Of a stretch of 45,528 nucleotides of DNA, positions 16,024 through 25,009 are shown in pieces (position 1 is the stretch's first letter; every line of letters starts with the position of its first letter). The notes under the pieces are model-generated. The model was not told the DNA's origin and did not search any database. It saw nothing but the letters and a program-made list of their open reading frames with translations. Source of the DNA: Saprospiraceae bacterium. Its GTDB lineage: Bacteria; Bacteroidota; Bacteroidia; Chitinophagales; Saprospiraceae. Both the position numbers and the translations under genes were made by a program. The stretch is from the NCBI GenBank assembly GCA_029212405.1, contig JARGNR010000053.1, positions 1-45,528 on the forward strand, read 5' to 3'.

Positions 16024-18567
16024 CTAGTAGACTAACACTTTGATTGTTTTCTGATCACTTTTATTAGATAAATTCAATAGATATAATCCAGTAGGGACAT
16101 TCAACGTGTTCAATCTTTGGTGTGCCATAGATGGTATCGTAGATTTCATCGTTTGAATACCAGACAAAGAATACAATGTTACAGTAATTGGGCCCGAATC
16201 CTTATTTGTAATATCTATTTGCCCTATCGATTGTGTTACGGAAACAAGGTTCAATTTATCATCAGTTGTTGAAGTCTCACATTGTTCCAAAAATACTTCA
16301 AACTCAGCTAGACAATCATCAATCATATTATCCGAGACTAAAAAGTTGTGTGTTGTTCCTACTGTGAGCGGCCCAATGGTTATTGGCAATTGATCATATC
16401 CATATGTTCCATAAACAGAGTCTAAGGTGAGTAAGTTAAAACTATCACTAGTAAAGCTGTTGTCAAATCCTAGGCTCACAAAATAGGAGTTGTTGTCCTC
16501 ACTACATTCAATAAAAGTTGTATTTACTTCAGTAATAGAACAGATCGCATCTGAACAATCGATCTCTATTTCTTCCTCCGCTGTACATAGTAAATTTTCA
16601 GAATCTTGAATTACAATAACAAGCTCAGTGGGTAGGTCATTTTCAAATGTAATAGGTAATTCTGAATAGAAAAAAGTACCTAATTCTGTTTCGTTAATGG
16701 TTAAGATGAACATTTCAGAAGGTGTATTTTCATGTACAAAATTTAATGTGAAGCCTGAAATAGATATGCTGTTAGCACAATTCACCTCAGATAGCTCTAT
16801 TTCACTCAATGCACACTCTGGAGAACAACAAACAGGCTCATCAAAAGCATAAAATGAATTGCATCCTTCAAAGATTTGATCACTGACCACAAATTCATAG
16901 ATCGTCTCACAGTCTCCTTCTAACGGCCCTATTGTATAAAATGTACTTCCATATGCATATGTACCATAGATGATGCCATTTCCTGCTATCGTAAAGCTAT
17001 CAGATACGGTACCTCCATATCCAAATTCTACATCTACAAAAAATAGGTCATCTTCACATTCAGTAGGTTCAGCAAATACTTCAAATATACCACACGGTTC
17101 GTCGTCACATTGTGATGTAAACGATGTTGATATTTGACATTCAGGATCCATACTGTCATTGATAGAAATCTCATATTCCCCATTAGCAAGTAGCGGTACA
17201 TCAATGGAAAACATAAAGTCTCCATATGGAAATGGACCGTAGGAAGTGCCTAAAAATTGCACAAAATAAAATGCACTGAGCATGGTGCCTTCATTAACAA
17301 AACTGCCATTTAAAGTCGTGGTAGTCGGATTGCAAATGGATTCAATTTCAAGAGCTGTAAAATTACAATTGGATTCACAGCAAATCGGATCGGAAAAATT
17401 AAAGAAATCTGAACAAGATTCTAGACCACTATCCTCTATGACGAGGGTAGGTGCTTGATCACAATTACTTGGAATAGGGCCAACGGTATAAAATGTCTCC
17501 CCATATTCAAAGCTACCATAATTTGTGCCATCAACAAATACTTCAAACGTACTTCCTTCAATGTCTTTCGCTTCAAATTCAAGGTCTATAAAATATTCTC
17601 CTTCTTCACAAATTGATGCTTCGCCAAACAGATTAAAAAGTTGACATTCAATGGTGCAATCTTCTACAATGCCTAAATATGCCGAACTGAAACAGAAAAA
17701 GTTCTCCGTGTCAACAATTAATATCTCTTGATCATTCTCAGAAAGTACGATCGGACCAGCAAGAACAGGTAAGTCGCTGTAAGCAAATGTTCCCAGAAAA
17801 GTATTGGTTCCATTGTTGGAATACCCCATTTGAAAACTATCATTGGTTGCTACATGGTCAAAGTTTATATTAACATAAAAGGTAGAGTCGACGGAGTTAC
17901 AGTCTACGATTTCGCTCGTAATATTGGTAAAACCACAGACACATGGATTTAAAAAATCTAGCGTAGCACAACATTCAGAATTATCCACATCGCAGACTTT
18001 AATTTCATTTAACCCATCATTTTCTGAGGTGAGGTTATTAAAATCTAATGGTAAATCTTCGTAACTGAATGTACCTAATTCTTCATCATTGATGTACACA
18101 GTGAATCCATTGCTTCCAGTAAATTCATGTTCTAAATCAAAGCTGAATCCAAAATTGACATTCTCAGTACATTCCGTAGTTTCAAAATCAACGATTTCGA
18201 TAGCACAATCTTCATTGCAACACACGGTACCATATTCAACAAAAGCTGCACAAGTAGGATCGTCTACATCTCGTATTATAAATTCGAATTCGATTTCACA
18301 ATTTCCTATTAAGTTTTCGATGGTAATAGGAAGATTGGCGTATTCAAAGGTGCCGTAATTGTTTCCATTGCCTAATACTTGGAAACCATTATCCCCAGTA
18401 TTGGTAAAATTGAAGTTGATTTCTACAGTGAAATTATCATTTTCATCACATTCTGTATTTGTAACTGCTAAGTCTGCAATGGCACACTGAGTTGTACCTG
18501 AAACTACCGTAAATAGGATGAAACATAACGTATAAACTGCATTGTAAAAAAACGAACTTTTATTCAT
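16024..18567 (-). CDS. Secreted eight-repeat protein with T9SS type A sorting domain
   Basis: A secreted protein of 847 residues made almost entirely of about eight degenerate ~95-residue beta modules. Each module runs roughly: Cys-rich opener, FxVxxxF, G(T/S)xxYGxFxYxxLPxTIGPL, a Cys or acidic stretch, then a strand ending IxDxxxxxC and often CC. Examples are YGTFEYANLPITIENL, LGTFSYEDLPLDFNNL, YGTYAYGSTFYTIGPL and YGTYGYDQLPITIGPL. The last ~75 residues are a type A sorting domain (QIDITNKDSGPITVTLYSL, then GLYLLNLSNK...KTIKVLVY), so it goes out through T9SS. The start is set at the ATG preceding a clear signal peptide (MNKSSFFYNAVYTLCFILF); the frame is open 21 codons further upstream. Many paired Cys suggest disulfide-stabilised modules. 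Function unknown; an adhesive surface fibre is one guess. Confidence 0.8.
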   Translation of the reverse strand: MNKSSFFYNAVYTLCFILFTVVSGTTQCAIADLAVTNTECDENDNFTVEINFNFTNTGDNGFQVLGNGNNYGTFEYANLPITIENLIGNCEIEFEFIIRDVDDPTCAAFVEYGTVCCNEDCAIEIVDFETTECTENVNFGFSFDLEHEFTGSNGFTVYINDEELGTFSYEDLPLDFNNLTSENDGLNEIKVCDVDNSECCATLDFLNPCVCGFTNITSEIVDCNSVDSTFYVNINFDHVATNDSFQMGYSNNGTNTFLGTFAYSDLPVLAGPIVLSENDQEILIVDTENFFCFSSAYLGIVEDCTIECQLFNLFGEASICEEGEYFIDLEFEAKDIEGSTFEVFVDGTNYGSFEYGETFYTVGPIPSNCDQAPTLVIEDSGLESCSDFFNFSDPICCESNCNFTALEIESICNPTTTTLNGSFVNEGTMLSAFYFVQFLGTSYGPFPYGDFMFSIDVPLLANGEYEISINDSMDPECQISTSFTSQCDDEPCGIFEVFAEPTECEDDLFFVDVEFGYGGTVSDSFTIAGNGIIYGTYAYGSTFYTIGPLEGDCETIYEFVVSDQIFEGCNSFYAFDEPVCCSPECALSEIELSEVNCANSISISGFTLNFVHENTPSEMFILTINETELGTFFYSELPITFENDLPTELVIVIQDSENLLCTAEEEIEIDCSDAICSITEVNTTFIECSEDNNSYFVSLGFDNSFTSDSFNLLTLDSVYGTYGYDQLPITIGPLTVGTTHNFLVSDNMIDDCLAEFEVFLEQCETSTTDDKLNLVSVTQSIGQIDITNKDSGPITVTLYSLSGIQTMKSTIPSMAHQRLNTLNVPTGLYLLNLSNKSDQKTIKVLVY

Positions 18568-18728
18568 TGTGTGCTCTTTTGTGCTGAAAATGTGATCTTT
18601 ATATATAAAATTAAAGATTATGTACTGCAAATTAAAGAAAATATATTGGTGGAGACATTATAAAGACCATTAGAATTCTTAAAGTGCTGCTGTATTGTTA
18701 TCTTTATCGCGTCTAATAAGCCTAATAT

Positions 18729-21050
18729 ATGAAAAATTTCCTTTACACATTATTTTTTCTGATTACTACTATTTCTGTAATTGAAGCACAAATATTCTGC
18801 CCTGCAGATGTCACTGTCAGTTGTTTATCGGACTTGACTCCAGATGAATGCGGTATGGCCACCGTTGTTTCTGGTAATTACCATCCTTCTATGATCAAAT
18901 ATGTCGATGAGGATGAAACCAATGCTTGCAATGAAGGTAAGGTGTTTAGAAAATTTTATATAGACATCGATTTTAGTAATACTTATACGGAAAATGAACC
19001 CTCATGTACCCAAACAATAACACTGGAGTATTCTAATCTACCACTTAATATTCAATTTCCGCCAGACAGAGAATATTCATGTATAGATAACATTCCAGTT
19101 GAATCACCTACTTGGTTACATAATCCTTGTGATTTGGTAGGGTATACCTATAATGATGAAATATTTGAATTTGAGGAAGGTGCATGTTTTAAAATTGTCA
19201 GAACGTATAGTGTTATAAATTGGTGCGTATATGATGAAAATAATCAAGAAGGATTGTATAAAGGAATTCAAATAATTAAAATAGTTGATAATCTTCCTCC
19301 TGAAATCGATAATTGTGATGACCAGTTTTTTGATGCTGTAGAAAATTGTGAAGCTGCGGTAACACTTATAAATTCTGCTTCTGACTCAGGGGACTGCCCA
19401 TCTGGAACTTTGACCTGGAGAGTTTCCATAGATCTTTGGGGAGACGGTACGGAAGATTTAGTCTACGGACCCTATGAACCATTTCCATTTAAATTAGATC
19501 CAGTAGCCAATGGTACTTCAGTCGAAGTTGTGCTTCCAGAAAACCTAGGTGTGTCAAAAAATAAAATTGTTTGGAAGGTTACAGATGGGTGTGGTAATGT
19601 ACGTTCTTGTTCATCAGAATTCTTTGTGGAAGACAACAAACCACCAACTCCTTATTGTCTGAATTTTACGGGGACAACCATTAATGGAGAAGAACATGGT
19701 GTTGTAGCAGTTCCCGCATCTTTTTTTAGTTTGGATGCTATTGACAACTGCTCTTCCAAAGATAATATTCAATTGTCATTCAGTGAAAATGTAGATGATA
19801 CTGTTGTTGAATTGGAATGTGGGGATGCAGGTTTCAGACCATTTAGAATTTATTATACGGATGAAGCGGGCAACCAAGATTTCTGTGAAGTATTTATGTT
19901 GGTTTTTGATAATGGAAGCTGTTTCGGGAAATATGCTCCTTCAGGTAAAATCACACGTCCAAATGGTACGCCAATAGATGGAGCTTCAGCTTATTTAATG
20001 GAAGGTGAAGAAATCATTTCTCAAATAGAAAGTGATGCGGTAGGTTACTTTAATTTTGGAGAGCAAGCTTTGATGGAATCCTATGAAGCAACGGTTAAAA
20101 AAGAGAATGCAGATATTGAAAATGTAGATATAGATGATTTTATTTTGATGCGATCGGCTTTATTAGGGTTGACTTCATTAGATGTCTATCAACGTGTTGC
20201 GGCTGACGTAAACAATGATTTTATATTTGATATAAATGATCTGTATGAGTTTAGAGACATATTAACAGGAGTATCAGAACTTGAAGAAAAATGGTCCTTT
20301 ATACCTAAAATGAAAGCCATGTCTTCTACTATGACTAATCTAGATATTGAAAGCAGTATACCGTATATATCCTATGAAGGAGGATTTGATTTTTATGGAA
20401 TACAAAAAGGAGACTTAACCGGTTCTGGTAAAGAAACTTTGATCAGTGAAGATGAATTGGGAGAAATAAACTTAGAGATGGAAATATCTATGGGAAGCAT
20501 AACTATCCGATGTGAAAAAGATATAAAAATTGATGCTTTTCAGGTTGATTTGAATTTAGAAAGCGCAGAGGTAGTAGATGAAAAAAGAAATGAGTCAATT
20601 GTGGAATTAAATGATGGGTTTAGAGTAGTCGCTGTTGAATTTGAATCATATGATGAGGAATATACCTCGCTAGCTGAGATGAATGCCGATGGTGCATCTA
20701 TTGATAATTTGACCTCTATAATTAAAGATGCAAAAATCTATCTTCAAGGAAGCAGAGTCCCTTCTAAAATAAAATGGAACATTGTTGATAAAAGAAACAA
20801 TTCCGATGTATTGACTGAACCTACTGAAATAGAAGTATTTCCTTTACCGATTCAAGATAGATTGGTGTTAGAAGGAGTAAATATTACTGGTGTTACGCTT
20901 ATAAATGTCAGTGGTCAAGTCCTTTCAACAAATGTATCGTATCAAAAAGATAGGGTAGTACTATCTAATTTGGAGGGAATTCAAAGAGGTATTTATTTCC
21001 TCAAAGTCAGTACGACCGAAGACGAACAGATCATAAAAGTAGTGAAATAG
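18729..21050 (+). CDS. Secreted HYR/dockerin-like protein with T9SS type A sorting domain
   Basis: A 773-residue secreted multidomain protein. After a signal peptide (MKNFLYTLFFLITTISVIEAQ) come Cys-rich beta domains of the HYR type (FCPADVTVSC..., VDNLPPEIDNC, WKVTDGCGNVRSC, VEDNKPPTPYC). A CarboxypepD-regulatory-like module follows (about 405-455: GKITRPNGTPIDGASAYL), then a dockerin-like pair of Ca-binding loops (DIDDFILMRSALLG and ADVNNDFIFDINDLYEF, about 465-515). A cohesin-like beta domain (about 590-690) and a type A sorting domain (EIEVFPLPIQDRLVL...GIYFLKVSTTEDEQIIKVVK) complete it. It is transcribed away from the eight-repeat protein. Dockerin-like and cohesin-like parts in one chain suggest intramolecular or surface assembly rather than a cellulosome. 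No catalytic domain is visible. Confidence 0.8.
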   Translation: MKNFLYTLFFLITTISVIEAQIFCPADVTVSCLSDLTPDECGMATVVSGNYHPSMIKYVDEDETNACNEGKVFRKFYIDIDFSNTYTENEPSCTQTITLEYSNLPLNIQFPPDREYSCIDNIPVESPTWLHNPCDLVGYTYNDEIFEFEEGACFKIVRTYSVINWCVYDENNQEGLYKGIQIIKIVDNLPPEIDNCDDQFFDAVENCEAAVTLINSASDSGDCPSGTLTWRVSIDLWGDGTEDLVYGPYEPFPFKLDPVANGTSVEVVLPENLGVSKNKIVWKVTDGCGNVRSCSSEFFVEDNKPPTPYCLNFTGTTINGEEHGVVAVPASFFSLDAIDNCSSKDNIQLSFSENVDDTVVELECGDAGFRPFRIYYTDEAGNQDFCEVFMLVFDNGSCFGKYAPSGKITRPNGTPIDGASAYLMEGEEIISQIESDAVGYFNFGEQALMESYEATVKKENADIENVDIDDFILMRSALLGLTSLDVYQRVAADVNNDFIFDINDLYEFRDILTGVSELEEKWSFIPKMKAMSSTMTNLDIESSIPYISYEGGFDFYGIQKGDLTGSGKETLISEDELGEINLEMEISMGSITIRCEKDIKIDAFQVDLNLESAEVVDEKRNESIVELNDGFRVVAVEFESYDEEYTSLAEMNADGASIDNLTSIIKDAKIYLQGSRVPSKIKWNIVDKRNNSDVLTEPTEIEVFPLPIQDRLVLEGVNITGVTLINVSGQVLSTNVSYQKDRVVLSNLEGIQRGIYFLKVSTTEDEQIIKVVK

Positions 21051-21065
21051 TAGATTATTTAATCT

Positions 21066-21776
21066 TTATTTTCCACCGGGTATAGAAGGTCTAACTTCGA
21101 TTTTACTTGGAAGCGTACGTGGGTTTATTTTCAATAAGTCAGAAACCATTTGACCCAAGTCCTCTGGTTGTATTTTCCATGCATCTGCTTCTGACGGAGT
21201 ATGGCCATTAAAATAAGTAGAAACTGATCCAGGCATTATGGTAGTAACTTTAATACCATGACTTCGAACATCTAACATAACAGATTGAGTAAAACCGACT
21301 AAGCCAAATTTACTAGCATTATAAGCAGATCCTTTGGCAAAGAAATTGGTTCCAGCAAGGCTTGCAATGGTAATAATGTACCCTTCTGATTGTTTTAATG
21401 CTTCTAAGCTTGCTTTGATGCTGTAAAACACACCGGTAAGATTTGTATCTATGGTTTGGTTCCATTGATCAACGCTCATATCTTCAATGGATGCAAAATG
21501 ACCGACTCCTGCATTCGCAATCAAAACATCAATGGTATCAAATGCTGCCAACGTTTGTTCAACGCAACGTTGTTGGCTTGCATAGTCACGCACATCACAG
21601 GCTATCCCTATCACTTTGTTTTCGCCGAATTCATAATTTAACTCATTGGCTACATCTTGCGCTGCTGCTTGATTCCGCCCCGTAATGGCAACATTGTATC
21701 CATCGGAAAGCAATGATCTTGCTATTCCTAATCCTATTCCTTTTGTACCTCCAGTTATTAATGCCGTCTTTGCCAT
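21066..21776 (-). CDS. Short-chain dehydrogenase/reductase
   Basis: A 236-residue classical SDR. The coenzyme motif TGGTKGIG lies at residues 8-15, with D64-type CDVRD, NAG (about 91-93), the catalytic Ser in TIASLAG and the YNASK active site (about 155-159). The arginine after the second strand (TGRNQ) suggests NADPH. It probably reduces a carbonyl, possibly as a 3-oxoacyl-ACP reductase-like enzyme, but the substrate is not evident. It ends 15 bases from the end of the convergent T9SS gene and starts upstream of, but is not clearly linked to, the envelope cluster on the same strand. Confidence 0.9.
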   Translation of the reverse strand: MAKTALITGGTKGIGLGIARSLLSDGYNVAITGRNQAAAQDVANELNYEFGENKVIGIACDVRDYASQQRCVEQTLAAFDTIDVLIANAGVGHFASIEDMSVDQWNQTIDTNLTGVFYSIKASLEALKQSEGYIITIASLAGTNFFAKGSAYNASKFGLVGFTQSVMLDVRSHGIKVTTIMPGSVSTYFNGHTPSEADAWKIQPEDLGQMVSDLLKINPRTLPSKIEVRPSIPGGK

Positions 21777-21955
21777 TGATTTTTAAGTTTTATAGATGAA
21801 TATAACTCCAAAAAAATATACTTGTTTAAAAAGCAGCATGGTTTTATAAATTTATTCACGTATGGATACAATTTAATTGGTATCCTCATTCCATGAAGTA
21901 ATCCGACTCATGGGGAAAGAAGCTTCAATTTTATTGAAAGTTGGAGTATCTTTTC

Positions 21956-23017
21956 TTAGTTAGATTTCCGTGTTACTTTTTTAGTGTTTTTTGGTTTTTT
22001 CTTGTTGAGGCTGATGGTTTTTGCATTGGGATCTGGATCAGATTTTATTGCAGCTTGGTAGCCTTTATGTAAGGCAGTTCTGTTTGTTGATCTCATTCTA
22101 GCACTACAGGTAGGCAGGTGTTTTAATTCTACAGGATGACAGAATAAGGTGGCACCTTCCTGAAAAGCAGTTAAGACTTCTTTCTTACCTTTTGAAATTG
22201 AACATTTTGTCAAGTATGTAAACGATTCTTTGAATTTTGCTTCCCCTATTTTTTCTTCTCTTTCTATGGTTTCGCCTCCCACTTCTTGTGTATATACCTT
22301 TATGATATCAAACTTACTTCCATTTCGATAAGGGGTATGAGGTCCTCCCTGAATATAAAGTGTTTTTGCTTTATCTTTTTTGATTTCAGCAAGATCTACC
22401 ACTGGACTTTTTGCCATAGTGAGTGAGGCTACCATATACCTTAATACAGTTTTGATACAATCATTGGCATCACTCATAGCTGTATCGACTAACTTCTGTT
22501 TTGCCGTGAATAGCGTATCTGGTCGCAGTTCATAACCCAAACCATCAATATTCATTTGATATTGGAAGTCGATTTCACCTGTTTCAATATTGACCAGTTC
22601 AAAATCAATCGTATATTTTACATGTTCAGAAAAAACATACTTTGGGACCAATTTTTTATTGACCACCTTCTTAACCGGTGATTTTCTATCGTTGAATTCG
22701 ACATCCGAGAGTTTTGATTCCAAAATGTAGTTTGCTCCTACCATGACTGCGGCACCTACTCTAGGATTATCATCTTTGCTAAGTTTTCCTCTTTTTCTAC
22801 TGACGAATTCTAGATTTTCCCTCTCTACTACGGTAATAAAATCGGATTGGTTAATGAGTGCCTCGTTGATAATATAGTATAGGTTGTTTCTAAGGTTTTC
22901 TTTATTGTGTACTGCTTTTACTTTAGGCTTGGCTATATTGATATTGATGTTGGTATCTTGAGCTGTTCCGAAGAATGATATAAATAAGAAAAGCAAAAGA
23001 ATAGATATATTTTTCAT
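21956..23017 (-). CDS. CsgG-like envelope protein (cluster gene 6)
   Basis: A 353-residue exported protein (signal peptide MKNISILLLFLFISFFGTAQ). The N-terminal part resembles the CsgG/LpoB/TolB-N type of fold: NLRNNLYYIINEALINQSDFITVVEREN is followed by GANYILESKLSDVE and by FELVNIETGEIDFQYQ, the usual order of helix, strand and 'D-x-x-T-G-E' strand. After a linker containing DLAEIKKDKAKT comes a beta domain (about 215-300) with GSKFDIIKV, IGEAKF and KGKKEVLTAFQEGATLFCHP, which resembles the C-terminal domain of FlgT-type proteins. A very basic tail closes it. It is the last gene of a six-gene run. Family membership is inferred from pattern only. Confidence 0.6.
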   Translation of the reverse strand: MKNISILLLFLFISFFGTAQDTNININIAKPKVKAVHNKENLRNNLYYIINEALINQSDFITVVERENLEFVSRKRGKLSKDDNPRVGAAVMVGANYILESKLSDVEFNDRKSPVKKVVNKKLVPKYVFSEHVKYTIDFELVNIETGEIDFQYQMNIDGLGYELRPDTLFTAKQKLVDTAMSDANDCIKTVLRYMVASLTMAKSPVVDLAEIKKDKAKTLYIQGGPHTPYRNGSKFDIIKVYTQEVGGETIEREEKIGEAKFKESFTYLTKCSISKGKKEVLTAFQEGATLFCHPVELKHLPTCSARMRSTNRTALHKGYQAAIKSDPDPNAKTISLNKKKPKNTKKVTRKSN

Positions 23018-23085
23018 GATTGTATTTTGATAGTTAGTGCACCGTTAAAGTGGATGAAAGAACAAATTTTAATCGTACAAGAAGT

Positions 23086-23961
23086 TTAGTCGTTATCTCC
23101 TAATACGATTGTTGTTAGATAGATTTTCTTGCCCTCGTTGAATTGAGCAAGGATCTCTTTTTCCCCTTTGTTGACTTGGTAAAATATCTTATTTCGTTGT
23201 ATTTTATCGGATTTGGGTTTTTTCATTTCGCCGATTTTCGTAAATGTGAAGTGCTTGGTATTATTGATTTCAATTTCCTTGTTCACCACATAAGCATACA
23301 CCTTTTTAGGATTTTGTTGTACCATGTGATTCAGTTTATCTGCAGATACTAGTTTTGCCTTATCTTTTTTAATTTCATCAATACTTTGAACCCAGTTCGC
23401 TTTTGGGAAATATGCTCTTACAGCCTTACTGGTGGTTTCGCGAATTTTTTTTGCGATGGCCTTACTCATATCACTAGAACCATATTGGAGTATCCTACTG
23501 TCCATATTTTTTGATTTTCCTTGGACGTTAATTATTTCATAGAAGATAATTGTTCCAGTCACTACATCAAGGCCTTTAAGTGCAGCCCCAAATGAATAGG
23601 TGCCTCCTTGACCTTCTTTGTTATCAATAAATTCAAAATCAGTGACAGTACAAGAAAACAGATAGTGAGGTCCTTTTCTAGTAAGAGAACTGAGTGAAAC
23701 TTTTTCTTTACTTCTGTCTAGATTAGTGAGGGTAGGGTTCTCAGTTCTTCCTGTATTTTTCACTCCGTATGTTAAGCCTGTTTCGATGTCTTTCAAGAAG
23801 TCTCCCTCTACTTCAAATTTATTGATATCTACATAACATTCTGCTCTGGGTTTGTCTGAGTATTTCATGTTCTCGATATAACTTACTACTTCTTCATGCT
23901 CTTGGGCTATACTTGATGTTGTGAATAGGATCACACTGAAAAAAAAGAAAATAATTCTCAT
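23086..23961 (-). CDS. Exported paralogue of the CsgG-like proteins (cluster gene 5)
   Basis: A 291-residue protein with a signal peptide (MRIIFFFFSVILFTTSSIAQ). The N-terminal region shows beta strands with YLFSCTVTDFEF and LKGLDVVTGTIIFYEIINVQG, in the order seen in CsgG-like folds though more diverged. It shares with the next gene the linker SIDEIKKDKAKLV (DLAEIKKDKAKTL there) and the end motif KGEKEILAQFNEGKKIYLT (KGKKEVLTAFQEGATLFCH there), so the two are paralogues. No catalytic residues are evident. A 256-base gap separates it from cluster gene 4; I see no gene or clear promoter there. The role is presumably structural in the envelope. Confidence 0.55.
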   Translation of the reverse strand: MRIIFFFFSVILFTTSSIAQEHEEVVSYIENMKYSDKPRAECYVDINKFEVEGDFLKDIETGLTYGVKNTGRTENPTLTNLDRSKEKVSLSSLTRKGPHYLFSCTVTDFEFIDNKEGQGGTYSFGAALKGLDVVTGTIIFYEIINVQGKSKNMDSRILQYGSSDMSKAIAKKIRETTSKAVRAYFPKANWVQSIDEIKKDKAKLVSADKLNHMVQQNPKKVYAYVVNKEIEINNTKHFTFTKIGEMKKPKSDKIQRNKIFYQVNKGEKEILAQFNEGKKIYLTTIVLGDND

Positions 23962-24217
23962 TCGTTTTGTATTATTTTTTAATGTTTGGTTTATTTACCT
24001 ATTGCATCTTTAACAAGAGATGAATGCCTTTTTTGTCTAAATTTTTGATTCCAATTTTGCTTCGCAAGAAGTTATGGGTTTCAAGTTTAATGGCACACAA
24101 TATAGCACATTGTTTTGATTTGATTTTTTATGAACAAGCTTGGCACTCGACTGTATTTTGCGGAGAGAAAAGGTCTCAAAATATCTTGAATTGTACAAAA
24201 TTCTACGATTTTTGTAC

Positions 24218-25009
24218 TTACTCATTGATACAAATAAGTTTGTTGTCTGCAGTAAACAATTCAAAAATTTCTTTCGAACCGTCTTTTACTTTGGCAATAT
24301 AGACCTTATCGTTTTCTACGTGTTTCACTTCAATTTTACCAATTTTAACCTTCTTTTTATAAAGCGCTTTTGTATTGGATTCATTTTCGATTTCGTGATA
24401 GACTACAAGTTTCATAGACCTTTTAAGATTGCAACCGTTTTTACAGTACAACACTACTTCATTGGCTTTTTTTCCTTTGGATCCAGATAATTCAATGATT
24501 TGAATGTCAACTCTACTTCCAACGTCCATTTCCTTTAAGATTTCACCGACTTGTTCTTCGATGTATCTTCCAAAGTATCTGGGTCGTTCCACAGTTAAAT
24601 CATCCTCTAAGAATCGCTTAATTTTATAATCCTTAAAGAAGAGCTTTTCGTCGGTTTCTACATCTAATATTTGTAATGTCAATACTTTGTTTTGATCATC
24701 AAATACAATTTCAAAAATCCAATCTGCTCCAATAGCTTTATCTTGCTCCACATATTTGCCATCCATGAATGATTCACTTCGCTGAACCCTTCTTTCGCGT
24801 TCTGTGAGGTACGTCATGTCACGATCCAATACCGTAATATAATCGTGCTCAAGGAGCGACTGCTCCATGTGTTCTTTGATTAATTGAGCAGTGGGCTGAA
24901 ACTTTGATTTACTCACTTTAACATCAGAAACCATAATGGCTGTAGTCTGCGAAGCAAGGGGATTGCAACAAACTGCAGCCAACCAGAATAGTAGAAAATG
25001 TTTAATCAT
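24218..25009 (-). CDS. CsgG-like envelope protein (cluster gene 4)
   Basis: A 263-residue exported protein with a signal peptide (KHFLLFWLAAVCCNPLASQ). The first ~130 residues match the CsgG-type order: IMVSDVKVSKSKF, HMEQSLLEHDYITVLDRD, QDKAIGADWIFEIVFDD and LTLQILDVETDEKLFFKDY. The second half is a beta domain with LKRSMKLVVYHEI, KVKIGKIEVKHVE and DGSKEIFELFTADNKLICI, the same end pattern as cluster genes 5 and 6. Its start overlaps the previous gene by 8 bases, so the two are translationally linked. CsgG relatives form outer-membrane pores or periplasmic rings; which applies here cannot be told. Confidence 0.6.
   Translation of the reverse strand: MIKHFLLFWLAAVCCNPLASQTTAIMVSDVKVSKSKFQPTAQLIKEHMEQSLLEHDYITVLDRDMTYLTERERRVQRSESFMDGKYVEQDKAIGADWIFEIVFDDQNKVLTLQILDVETDEKLFFKDYKIKRFLEDDLTVERPRYFGRYIEEQVGEILKEMDVGSRVDIQIIELSGSKGKKANEVVLYCKNGCNLKRSMKLVVYHEIENESNTKALYKKKVKIGKIEVKHVENDKVYIAKVKDGSKEIFELFTADNKLICINE

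Noticed and set aside
24002-24217. Open frames on both strands in the 256-base gap of the envelope cluster
   Set aside because: They overlap each other, extend into the flanking genes in other frames, lack a promoter or recognisable protein features, and are AT-rich.
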